Position numbers and translations under genes: made by a program. A stretch of DNA of 64,000 bases. Origin: Plantibacter flavus. Its GTDB lineage: Bacteria > Actinomycetota > Actinomycetes > Actinomycetales > Microbacteriaceae. How positions within the stretch are numbered: the first letter of the stretch is position 1; each line of letters opens with the position of its first letter. The DNA is taken from the NCBI RefSeq assembly GCF_900177615.1, contig NZ_FXAP01000001.1:812825-876824 (forward strand), in the 5' to 3' direction. The notes under the pieces are model-generated. The model did no database searches, was not told the DNA's origin, and worked only from the letters and a program-made list of their open reading frames with translations. This document shows positions 39,351 to 46,726 of this stretch, one piece after another.

Positions 39351-39356
39351 GGGCCG

Positions 39357-40529
39357 GTGCAGCTGGGACGACGAGGGTTTCTCGCAGTCGGCGCCTCGAT
39401 GGCGGCGAGTGCCGTCCTCGGCCTGTCCGGGTGCACGGGGCCCGGATCCCCGAAGCCGTCGAGCCGTCCCACGAGCACGACTCCGGCTGTCGCCGACCAG
39501 CGTGCGGCCGCCGAACTCGCCGCGATGACCCTCGAGCAGCGGATCGCATCCATGCTGATGCTCCACGCTCCAGGCACCGACCCGGGCACGCTCCGGGCGT
39601 TCGTCGAGCGGTATCGGCCGGGCGGGTTCATCATCATGGGCGACAACGTGCCGGACCTCGCGGGGCTGCCCGCGGTGACGAGCGCCCTCAGCCCCGACCC
39701 GACCATGCCGCTGCTCATCGGCATCGACCAGGAGGGCGGCGATGTCCGGCGCATCGACGAGGACGTCTTCGCCGCTGCCGACACCCTGAAGTCGCAACCG
39801 CCAGCTGCGAGCGAGGAGGCGTTCCGCCAACGCGCTGTGATGCTCGCCGGTGCCGGCTGCACCGTGAACTTCGGCATCGTCGCTGACGAGACCGCCGATC
39901 CGAGCTCCTTCATCTACGACCGCGCCCTCGGGACGACGCCGGACGCCTCGGCGGAGCGGGTGGCCGCGGCCGTCCGCGGTGAGCGAGGTGCTGTGCTCAG
40001 CACGCTCAAGCACTTCCCCGGCCACGGACAGGCGCCGGGGGACTCGCACTCGACGGTACCGACGACGGCCATCGGTGCCGCGGACTGGGCTGCGACCGAC
40101 GCCCTGCCGTTCGTCGCCGGTATCGACGCCGGGGCCGAGGTCGTGATGTTCGGCCATCTGGTCTACTCGGCGGTCGACGCCGCACCGGCGACGCTGTCGG
40201 CTGCGTGGCACGATCGCCTCCGGAACGACCTCGGCTTCACCGGTGTCACGATCACCGACGACATGCTCATGCTGCAGCACACGGGTCTGCCGGAGTACCA
40301 GAACCCATCGGAGAACGCGATCCGCGCCGTGGCCGCCGGCAGCACGATGCTGCTCTACGTCCTCGGGGCGGACCCGTCGTCGACCGGTGTCGATCCGGCC
40401 GTGCTCGTGGCCGACATCGCCGCCGCGGTCAGGTCCGGGAGGATTCCGGAGTCGACGGTCGCCGATGCGGCGCACCGACTGCTGCGCGTCCGGCTCGGCC
40501 TGCCGTCGCTCCGGCCGATGTCGCGCTGA
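39357..40529 (+). CDS. Glycoside hydrolase family 3 lipoprotein, NagZ-like beta-N-acetylhexosaminidase
   Basis: 390-residue surface lipoprotein with a twin-arginine-type signal (RRGFLAVGASMAAS) and lipobox LSGC. It has the single-domain GH3 barrel: RPGGFIIMGDN, the GIDQEGGDVRRI substrate loop, and the NagZ motif LKHFPGHGQAPGDSH starting near Leu217, with the His-Asp pair for acid/base catalysis. VTITDDML carries the nucleophile aspartate. It probably removes N-acetylglucosamine from cell-wall fragments, outside the cytosol rather than in it as for E. coli NagZ. It is divergent from a putative peptidoglycan hydrolase gene (116 bp apart). Confidence 0.92.
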   Translation: MQLGRRGFLAVGASMAASAVLGLSGCTGPGSPKPSSRPTSTTPAVADQRAAAELAAMTLEQRIASMLMLHAPGTDPGTLRAFVERYRPGGFIIMGDNVPDLAGLPAVTSALSPDPTMPLLIGIDQEGGDVRRIDEDVFAAADTLKSQPPAASEEAFRQRAVMLAGAGCTVNFGIVADETADPSSFIYDRALGTTPDASAERVAAAVRGERGAVLSTLKHFPGHGQAPGDSHSTVPTTAIGAADWAATDALPFVAGIDAGAEVVMFGHLVYSAVDAAPATLSAAWHDRLRNDLGFTGVTITDDMLMLQHTGLPEYQNPSENAIRAVAAGSTMLLYVLGADPSSTGVDPAVLVADIAAAVRSGRIPESTVADAAHRLLRVRLGLPSLRPMSR

Positions 40530-40634
40530 TGTCGGTGAAGAGAATTTCTCGGTGATGCGGGAATAGCTCCCAGGTCCGTGCGTTTGAATAGAACGTGGCG
40601 CGAGCGCGCCGCACATCGACGCAAGGAGTACCGC

Positions 40635-41189
40635 ATGACCGACACCCTGACGATTCCCGGCTACAAGGTTGGCACCTGGGAGGTCGACGCCACGCACAGC
40701 GAGGTCGGCTTCAGCATTCGCCACATCATGGTCTCGAAGGTCAAGGGCAAGTTCGAGCGCTTCAACGCGACGTTCGTCACGCCGGAGAACCCCCTCGAGA
40801 CGAAGATCACCGCGTCCGCCGAGGTCGCATCGATCAACACGAACCAGGCCGACCGCGACGGTCACCTCCGCACCGGCGACTTCTTCGACGCCGAGACCTA
40901 CCCGACGATCGACTTCGTCTCGACCGGCGCCCGCGCCAAGGGCGACGACTTCCTCGTGGACGGCGACCTCACGATCAAGGGCGTGACCAAGCCCGTCACC
41001 TTCACCGTCGAGTTCGGCGGCTTCGCGACCGACCCGTACGGCAACTACAAGTTCGGCGCCACGGCGACGACCAAGATCAACCGCGAGGACTTCGGCCTCA
41101 CCTACAACGCGGCGCTCGAGACCGGCGGCGTCCTGCTCGGCAACGACGTCACGATCACCATCGAACTGCAGGCCGCGCACCAGGCGTAG
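40635..41189 (+). CDS. YceI family lipid-binding protein
   Basis: 184-residue lipocalin-like barrel that binds isoprenoid or other amphiphilic lipids in characterised relatives. The hallmark pattern is complete: GTWEVDATHSEVGFSIRHIM, then VKGKFERFNATF, ASINTNQADRDGHLRTGDFF, DGDLTIKGVTKPVTFTVEFG and FGLTYNAALETGGVLLGNDV. No signal peptide is present, so it should be cytosolic. The ATG has GCAAGGAG before it; a longer frame from 40578 lacks a site. It stands alone, with a perfect terminator after it. Since it binds polyprenyl lipids in other bacteria, a relation to the nearby prenyltransferase is conceivable but unproven. Confidence 0.93.
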   Translation: MTDTLTIPGYKVGTWEVDATHSEVGFSIRHIMVSKVKGKFERFNATFVTPENPLETKITASAEVASINTNQADRDGHLRTGDFFDAETYPTIDFVSTGARAKGDDFLVDGDLTIKGVTKPVTFTVEFGGFATDPYGNYKFGATATTKINREDFGLTYNAALETGGVLLGNDVTITIELQAAHQA

Positions 41190-41200
41190 TCCCAGGACGT

Positions 41201-41237
41201 CGAAGGGCCGGTGGAGCATCGCTCCACCGGCCCTTCG
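41201..41237. terminator. Bidirectional terminator between the YceI and FUSC genes
   Basis: Perfect 17-bp arms, 41201-41217 and 41221-41237 (CGAAGGGCCGGTGGAGC), with a 3-nt loop. Confidence 0.9.
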
Positions 41238-41251
41238 TGTATTCGGCCGAC

Positions 41252-42292
41252 TCAGGTCGGCTCGCCGACGATCTCGTCGCGCACGCGACGGAGGTCCTCC
41301 ATGAGCGATCCGATGAGGATCCAGTGCTGGGGGTGCGGGCGGGCGATCACGAGGGGAGCCGTCAGGGCCGGGATCTCCGCGGTCTCGGTCGGCGGCTCGT
41401 CGGACGCGGCACGATCGTTCACCAGCAGCCTGAGGTCGTGGGCCGCCCGTGCGAGTTCGACGGCGATGTCCGCCACCGTCGGCTCCTCGTGCAGGGTCGG
41501 GTCGTCGTGGTCGTGCACCGAGCGCGCCATGCCGAGGGTCCTCGTGACCACCGGCTCCAGTCGACGCAGCAGCATGCGCTGACGGTCGAGTTCGTCTCGG
41601 TGCCTCGATCGGCGAGGGTTGAGCAGCAGGCTGTCATCGCCTTCCTTCACCGCGGCGATCGCCCGGTCTCGCAGGGGCTTCAACGCCCGAGCCTGCTGGA
41701 GCAGCGCCACCAGCTCCGCGTCCGAGTTCGCACGCGAGAGTGATGTGGCGAGATGGTCCAGGGTGTCGGCGCACGCGAGCGCGAGGGTGGTCACCGCCGC
41801 CTTCGCAGGAGCGAGGAGGACCGGTGCGACGAGGACGACGTTGACGAGGAGTCCGATACCCGCACCGAGCACGGTCTCGACGATCCGCGCGACCGCGTAG
41901 TCCGGGGTCGCAGCGCCGATCGACAGCACCAGCATCGCGCTGATCGGGATCTGGTTGGCGGATCCGGGCCCGAGGCGGAGGATCCATCCGAGCAGGATGG
42001 AGATGACGATGGCCAGGAGCACGATCCAGGCGGAGTGTCCGAAGACGATCCCGATGGCCGTCGCGAGGATGACGCCGGTGATGACCCCGAGGCTGCGCTC
42101 GAGCGCCTTCCCGAACGACTGGTTGACGCTCGGCTGCACCACGAGGATCGCCGCGATGGCGGCGAAGACCGGGAGCTGGCCCGGGATGATCGTGATCGCG
42201 ACGATCCAGGACGCGACGGCGGCCAGCGCCGTCTTCAGCACCTGGAGCAGGGGCAGCCGCGATCTGATGCGCAGGACGGGGACGACGGACAT
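41252..42292 (-). CDS. FUSC family / aromatic acid exporter-like membrane protein
   Basis: 346 residues. The first half has about six transmembrane helices (VLKTALAAVASWIVAITIIP, FAAIAAILVVQPSVNQSFGK, LGVITGVILATAIGIVFG and others) with the FUSC signature QPSVNQSFGKALERSLGVI; the second half is a cytosolic helical domain with a basic segment and an ITARPHPQ-like tail. Related proteins (YhcN/AaeB-like, ArAE group) export aromatic acids or are of unknown role. The gene lies 8 bp after an App1-like gene, probably in one operon with it, and ends against a strong terminator. Confidence 0.85.
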   Translation of the reverse strand: MSVVPVLRIRSRLPLLQVLKTALAAVASWIVAITIIPGQLPVFAAIAAILVVQPSVNQSFGKALERSLGVITGVILATAIGIVFGHSAWIVLLAIVISILLGWILRLGPGSANQIPISAMLVLSIGAATPDYAVARIVETVLGAGIGLLVNVVLVAPVLLAPAKAAVTTLALACADTLDHLATSLSRANSDAELVALLQQARALKPLRDRAIAAVKEGDDSLLLNPRRSRHRDELDRQRMLLRRLEPVVTRTLGMARSVHDHDDPTLHEEPTVADIAVELARAAHDLRLLVNDRAASDEPPTETAEIPALTAPLVIARPHPQHWILIGSLMEDLRRVRDEIVGEPT

Positions 42293-42300
42293 CCGTGCCG

Positions 42301-43338
42301 TCAGAGCTTGTCGTGGAGCTGGTCGAGCAGTTCCGCGCCGTTCCCCGCGTAGACCCAGGGGGCGCCCTCGTGCTGGGCGCCGACCTTCGAGCGCCCCCCG
42401 GCGAGGACCGCCTCACCGGGGGAGAGCTGACGGATCGCCACGGCGGCGACGCGGTCGGGGTGGCGTTCCTCGAAGCTCCGGTAGAGGGCTTCGTCGTGCT
42501 GTCCGTCGTCGCCGACGAGGAGCCACCGCAGACGCGGGAAGTCCTCGGCGAACCGGTCGAGGTTGTTGCGCTTGTGCTCGCGACCACTGCGGAAGAACCG
42601 GTCGTGCGTGGGGCCCCAGTCGGTGAGGAGGAGGGCTCCGGCGGGGTAGAGGTTGCGGGAGAGGAACCGGGTGAGCGTCGGCGCGACGTTCCAGGCGCCG
42701 GTGGAGAGGTAGATGATCGGCGAACCGGGGTGCTCGCGCGCCGTGCGCTCGAGGAAGACCGCCATGCCGGGCACCGGTGTCCTGGCGTGCTCGTCGAGGA
42801 CGAAGGTGTTCCAGGCCGCGACGAGCGGGCGGGGGAGCGCCGTCACCATCACCGTGTCGTCGATGTCGGACACGATGCCGAACTCGATGTCGTCGGCGAC
42901 GATGAAGACCGGCGCTTCGACGGGGTCGCTGCCCTCCGAGCTCAGTCGGAGGGTGTGCCAGCCGGGGGTGAGTGACACCTGGACCACCGCGTCGACCACG
43001 CCGCCTCGGTCGCCCGTGACCGTGTGACGCTGTCCGTCGACTTCCACCTCGACCGTCGGGTCGGCGATGCTCAGCGCGAAGAAGCTCTTCCAGCCGCGCA
43101 CCTTCTGCTGCGGTTGGACGGTGGTCTTGCCGGGTTCCGCCAGGACGACCCTGGCCAGGACACGGATCCACGACGTCGATCCGTAGCCGGTGAAGGGGAT
43201 GATCGCCGCTTCACGTCCGTGCCGCCTCGCACGACGCTGGCGGCGCAGCTGGACGGCGTCCTCCATCCGTGCGGCGAAGTGCCGGATCTGCTCGGCGGCG
43301 TCGGAGGAGGCCGTTGGACGATCGTCGGATGCCTTCAC
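42301..43338 (-). CDS. App1 family protein (DUF2183, phosphatidate phosphatase APP1 catalytic domain)
   Basis: 345-residue putative HAD-like phosphatase. The catalytic motif is VSDIDDTVMVTALPRP (DxDDT type), followed by PIIYLSTGAWNV (the second HAD motif), FRSGREHKRNNLDRF and the RWLLVGDDGQHDEALY loop (DDxxxD type). The N-terminal half is a beta-rich domain (VEVDGQRHTVTGDRGGV). In yeast, App1 dephosphorylates phosphatidate; bacterial members are uncharacterised. The GTG start at 43338 has no site, and a CAGACT box 6 nt upstream hints at a leaderless mRNA. FUSC follows 8 bp later. Confidence 0.88.
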   Translation of the reverse strand: MKASDDRPTASSDAAEQIRHFAARMEDAVQLRRQRRARRHGREAAIIPFTGYGSTSWIRVLARVVLAEPGKTTVQPQQKVRGWKSFFALSIADPTVEVEVDGQRHTVTGDRGGVVDAVVQVSLTPGWHTLRLSSEGSDPVEAPVFIVADDIEFGIVSDIDDTVMVTALPRPLVAAWNTFVLDEHARTPVPGMAVFLERTAREHPGSPIIYLSTGAWNVAPTLTRFLSRNLYPAGALLLTDWGPTHDRFFRSGREHKRNNLDRFAEDFPRLRWLLVGDDGQHDEALYRSFEERHPDRVAAVAIRQLSPGEAVLAGGRSKVGAQHEGAPWVYAGNGAELLDQLHDKL

Positions 43339-43399
43339 CCGTTCAGTCTGTCATGCCGGTGCGTCCGGCCCGCCGTCTCGCGGCGATGACGGTGGTCTG

Positions 43400-44080
43400 C
43401 TACTCGGGCGTCGAGGCGTCGTCGGGTCGTGTCGCGTCCTCCTGGGCGAGCATGTGTCGCTCCTCGCTCCGCTGGAGGAGTCGCTTCACGACGAGGACCA
43501 CGACGGCGAAGACGACGATGATGCCGACGAAGACGTAGCCCGCCCAGTGGAGGCGGTCCGACAGCTCGCGGTAGCTGCCCGCGGCCAGTGCTCCGACGGA
43601 GACGTAGGCCGAGGACCAGATGACGCAGGCGGGCACCGTCCAGGAGATGAAGCGTCGGTAGCTCATCGTGCTCATGCCGACCGTGAGGGGGATCAGTGAG
43701 TGGAGGACCGGGAGGAACCGCGAGATGAAGACCGCGATGCCACCCCGCCGGTCGAGATAGCGCTCGGCCCGGGCCCAGTGCCGCTCGCCGATGCGGCGGC
43801 CGAGTCTGCTGGCACGGATGCGCGGGCCGAACCAGCGGCCGAGCGCGAACCCGACGGACTCGCCGATGAGCGCGCCGGTGATGACGACGAGGATCATCGA
43901 GATCCACTGGACCGGTCCGACGACAGCGGTGCTGGCGACGATGACGACCGTGTCGCCCGGGATGACGAGGCCGACCAGGACCGAGGTCTCGAGCATGATG
44001 CCGACCCCGGCGAGGATCGTGCGCGTGACGGGGTCGACGCTCTGCACCAGGTCGAGCAGCCAGCCGAGCACGTCGTTCAC
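43400..44080 (-). CDS. DedA family membrane protein
   Basis: 226 residues, with the DedA/SNARE-associated (VTT) fold. The features are the re-entrant loop around PGDTVVIVASTAVVGP, the conserved GESVGFALGRWFGPRI segment (family G-x-x-G-Y-x-x-G-R), and the arginine block RRGGIAVFISRFLPVLHSLIPLTVGMS in the second loop. Members work as undecaprenyl-phosphate or phospholipid flippases and support membrane homeostasis. The GTG has a TAGGCT box 7 nt upstream (leaderless type). It is divergent from the cyd operon. Confidence 0.93.
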   Translation of the reverse strand: MNDVLGWLLDLVQSVDPVTRTILAGVGIMLETSVLVGLVIPGDTVVIVASTAVVGPVQWISMILVVITGALIGESVGFALGRWFGPRIRASRLGRRIGERHWARAERYLDRRGGIAVFISRFLPVLHSLIPLTVGMSTMSYRRFISWTVPACVIWSSAYVSVGALAAGSYRELSDRLHWAGYVFVGIIVVFAVVVLVVKRLLQRSEERHMLAQEDATRPDDASTPE

Positions 44081-44087
44081 GGCTCAG

Positions 44088-44093
44088 AGCCTA
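44088..44093 (-). promoter_or_regulatory. -10 box TAGGCT for leaderless DedA transcript
   Basis: TAGGCT on the minus strand, 7 nt before the GTG at 44080. Confidence 0.45.
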
Positions 44094-44146
44094 CTGCCGC
44101 GGGTGTGGGAGCGGCTCGGAAACCCCTGTTAGGACACCCTTGGATG

Positions 44147-44161
44147 TGTGGTCTGACCACA
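44147..44161 (+). promoter_or_regulatory. Perfect 7-1-7 palindrome overlapping the cydA -35 box, candidate operator
   Basis: TGTGGTC (44147-44153), a single T, and GACCACA (44155-44161) form a perfect inverted repeat. It covers the CTGACC that serves as -35 box for cydA. This is the position expected for repressor binding. The sequence does not match the Rex or CRP/GlxR consensus that I know. Confidence 0.55.
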
Positions 44162-44181
44162 GGCGTGGAGTCCTGTACCAT
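44153..44181 (+). promoter_or_regulatory. Promoter of the cydABDC operon
   Basis: -35 CTGACC (44153-44158), 17-nt spacer, -10 TACCAT (44176-44181), giving a leader of about 95 nt before the GTG at 44282. Confidence 0.6.
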
Positions 44182-44281
44182 TGGTCTCGACGACATGGAT
44201 CGAAGCCACGGGGATGACCACCCCGATCGGGCCGCACCTGCGCCGCCTTCCCTGGATGCCGCGAAAAATGGAGTGATCATC

Positions 44282-45703
44282 GTGAACGATCTTCTCGACC
44301 CGTTACTGCTGTCCCGATGGCAGTTCGGCCTCACCACCGTCTACCACTTCATCTTCGTGCCGCTCACCATCGGCATGGCGGTGACGGTCGCCGGGTTCCA
44401 GACCGCCTGGGTCCGGACTGGCAAGCTGCACTACCTGCAGCTCACGCGGTTCTTCGGGAAGATCTTCCTCATCAACTTCGCCATGGGCGTCGTGACGGGC
44501 ATCGTCCAGGAGTTCCAGTTCGGCATGAACTGGTCCACCTACTCCAGGTTCGTCGGCGACGTCTTCGGCGCACCACTGGCACTCGAGGGCCTGCTCGCGT
44601 TCTTCCTCGAGGCGACGTTCATCGGACTCTGGATCTTCGGCTGGGACAAGCTGTCACCGAAGCTCCACCTCGCCACCATCTGGATCGTGGCGCTCGGCAC
44701 CGTGCTGTCGGCCTACTTCATCATCGCGGCGAACGCCTTCATGCAGAACCCGGTCGCCTTCCGGATCAACGAGGAGCGAGGCCGCGCCGAGCTCACGAAC
44801 ATCTGGGAGCTGCTGACCAACAAGGTCGCCCTGGCCGCCTTCCCGCACACGATCTTCGCGTGCTTCATGGTCTCCGCAGCCGTCATCATCACCGCTGCGG
44901 CCTGGCACCTCGCCCGGGGCCAGCACGTCGAGGCGATGCGCCCGGCGCTCAAGGTCGGTGCGTGGAGCATGCTCCTCGCGGGTGGAGCCACCATGCTCGC
45001 CGGCGACCAGCTCAGCCTCGCCATGGTCGAGACCCAGCCGATGAAGATGGCGGCTGCGGAGGCGATGTACAACACGGCGAGTGGTGCCGACGCCTCGTTC
45101 TCGATCTTCACCCTCGGCACGCCCGACGGCGTCCACGAGCTCTTCTCGATCCGCATCCCGTACCTGCTGTCGTTCCTCTCGACCCACACCTTCGACGGCA
45201 CGGTTGAGGGCATCAACGACCTGCAGGCGCAGTACACCCAGCTCTACGGCCCGGGCGACTACTCGCCCGTCATCTGGGTCACCTACTGGGCGTTCCGCTG
45301 GATGATCGGCCTCGGCCTCGCCTCGATGCTCGTCGCGGCCGCCGGTCTCTGGTTCACCCGCAAGGGCCGCGAGCCGAAGCGCTGGATGTGGCGCGTCGCG
45401 GTCTGGGCCGTCCCGATGCCGTTCCTCGCCATGACCATGGGCTGGGTCTTCACCGAGATGGGCCGCCAGCCGTGGATCGTCTTCAGCCTGTTGAAGACGG
45501 AGGACGCGGTCTCGCCGAACACCACCGGCCTCGACGTCCTGATCTCGTTGATCGCCTTCACCGTCGTCTACGGATCGCTGCTCGTCGTCGAGTTCGGTCT
45601 CCTGAAGAAGACGATCAAGGCCGGGCCTGACCCGATCGAGCTGTCCGAACCCGACGAGGACGGCGTGCAGAAGCCCGCCGCCCCCGCGACCACGGTCTAC
45701 TAG
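44282..45703 (+). CDS. cydA: Cytochrome bd ubiquinol/menaquinol oxidase subunit I
   Basis: Catalytic subunit of the bd oxidase, which takes electrons from quinol and reduces O2 with high affinity. 473 residues. The N-terminus LSRWQFGLTTVYHFIFVPLT carries His22, the heme b595 ligand equivalent; AAFPHTIFACFMV holds the b558 His; GRQPW is at residues 394-398. The Q loop is of the short type found in actinobacteria and Firmicutes. The GTG at 44282 has GGAG 8 nt upstream and gives the family N-terminus; an in-frame ATG at 44195 close to the promoter would add 29 polar residues and seems less likely. cydB follows 9 bp later. Confidence 0.97.
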   Translation: MNDLLDPLLLSRWQFGLTTVYHFIFVPLTIGMAVTVAGFQTAWVRTGKLHYLQLTRFFGKIFLINFAMGVVTGIVQEFQFGMNWSTYSRFVGDVFGAPLALEGLLAFFLEATFIGLWIFGWDKLSPKLHLATIWIVALGTVLSAYFIIAANAFMQNPVAFRINEERGRAELTNIWELLTNKVALAAFPHTIFACFMVSAAVIITAAAWHLARGQHVEAMRPALKVGAWSMLLAGGATMLAGDQLSLAMVETQPMKMAAAEAMYNTASGADASFSIFTLGTPDGVHELFSIRIPYLLSFLSTHTFDGTVEGINDLQAQYTQLYGPGDYSPVIWVTYWAFRWMIGLGLASMLVAAAGLWFTRKGREPKRWMWRVAVWAVPMPFLAMTMGWVFTEMGRQPWIVFSLLKTEDAVSPNTTGLDVLISLIAFTVVYGSLLVVEFGLLKKTIKAGPDPIELSEPDEDGVQKPAAPATTVY

Positions 45704-45712
45704 GAGCGCATC

Positions 45713-46717
45713 ATGGACCTCACGATTCTCTGGTTCTGGATCATCGCCGCACTGTTCGTCGGCTACTTCGTCCTCGACGGCTTCGACTTCGGCGTCGGCA
45801 TGACGATCCCCTTCCTCGGGAAGGACGAGACCGACCGCCGGATGCTCATCAACACCATCGGGCCGGTCTGGGACCTCAACGAGACCTGGCTGATCGTCGC
45901 CGGGGCGAGCCTCTTCGCCGCCTTCCCCGAGTGGTACGCGACCTTGTTCAGCGGCTTCTACCTCCCGCTGCTGTTCATCCTGCTCGCGCTCATCATCAGA
46001 GGGGTGTCGTTCGAGTACCGGCACCAGCGGCCGGAAGCCTCCTGGAAACGGCGCTTCGACCTCATGATCATCGTGGGCTCGGCCCTGCCTGCCTTCCTCT
46101 GGGGCGTCGCCTTCGCGAACATCGTCCAGGGCGTCCCGCTCGATGCCGACCACAACTTCACCGGCACGCTCTTCACCCTGCTCAACCCGTACGGCATCCT
46201 CGGCGGTCTCACGACGCTCGTGCTCTTCTTCGCCCACGGAGCCGTGTTCGCCTCGCTGAAGACCGAGGGCGACATCCGCGAGCGCGCCCGCCGCCTCGCG
46301 AGCCGCGCCGGGCTCGTCGCCATCCTGCTCGCCGCGTCATTCCTCGGGTGGACCGTCCTGGCGCACTTCTCGCTCCCGGTGTTGATCCTCGCCGCCATCG
46401 CCGCGGTCTCGCTCATCAGCGCCTGGTTCGCGAACAGCCGAGGGCTGGAAGGCCGTGCGTTCGCGCTCATGGCCGTGACCGTCGCGGCGGCCGTGCTCAC
46501 CCTGTTCACCGCGCTCTTCCCAGCGGTGATGCCGGCGAGCAACGACCCGGCGAACAGCCTGACGATCGCGAACGCCTCCTCGACGGAGTACACCCTCACG
46601 GTGATGTCGTGGACCGCCCTGATCTTCCTGCCGCTGATCCTCGCCTACCAGGGATGGACGTACTGGGTGTTCCGCAAGCGCATCACGCGGAAGCACATCG
46701 AAGCCGCCGCGCACTAA
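45713..46717 (+). CDS. cydB: Cytochrome bd oxidase subunit II
   Basis: Second structural subunit, 334 residues with about eight or nine helices. The start DLTILWFWIIAALFVGYFVL and the block DGFDFGVGMTIPFLGKDETD are diagnostic, as is NTIGPVWDLNETWLIVAG. The ATG is preceded by AGGAGCGC. It ends in a TAA that forms part of the TAATCT box proposed for cydD. It anchors the heme-bearing CydA and completes the oxidase. Confidence 0.97.
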   Translation: MDLTILWFWIIAALFVGYFVLDGFDFGVGMTIPFLGKDETDRRMLINTIGPVWDLNETWLIVAGASLFAAFPEWYATLFSGFYLPLLFILLALIIRGVSFEYRHQRPEASWKRRFDLMIIVGSALPAFLWGVAFANIVQGVPLDADHNFTGTLFTLLNPYGILGGLTTLVLFFAHGAVFASLKTEGDIRERARRLASRAGLVAILLAASFLGWTVLAHFSLPVLILAAIAAVSLISAWFANSRGLEGRAFALMAVTVAAAVLTLFTALFPAVMPASNDPANSLTIANASSTEYTLTVMSWTALIFLPLILAYQGWTYWVFRKRITRKHIEAAAH

Positions 46718-46720
46718 TCT
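46715..46720 (+). promoter_or_regulatory. -10 box TAATCT for a leaderless cydD transcript, overlapping the cydB stop
   Basis: TAATCT starts with the cydB stop codon and ends 6 nt before the GTG of cydD; there is no ribosome site between them. Confidence 0.5.
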
Positions 46721-46726
46721 GTCATC

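Noticed and set aside
40535-40560. Short palindrome GAGAA-T-TTCTC after the GH3 gene
   Set aside because: Only five bases per arm and without a T tract or nearby promoter box; too weak to call an operator or terminator.
44268-44276. A two-codon mini-ORF (ATG GAG TGA) overlapping the cydA ribosome site
   Set aside because: No ribosome site of its own; it most likely arises by chance from the GGAG sequence.
44195-44281. An earlier in-frame ATG for cydA close to the promoter
   Set aside because: It would add 29 polar residues before the first helix and lacks a ribosome site; the GTG at 44282 has GGAG and the family N-terminus. A near-leaderless start at 44195 cannot be fully excluded.
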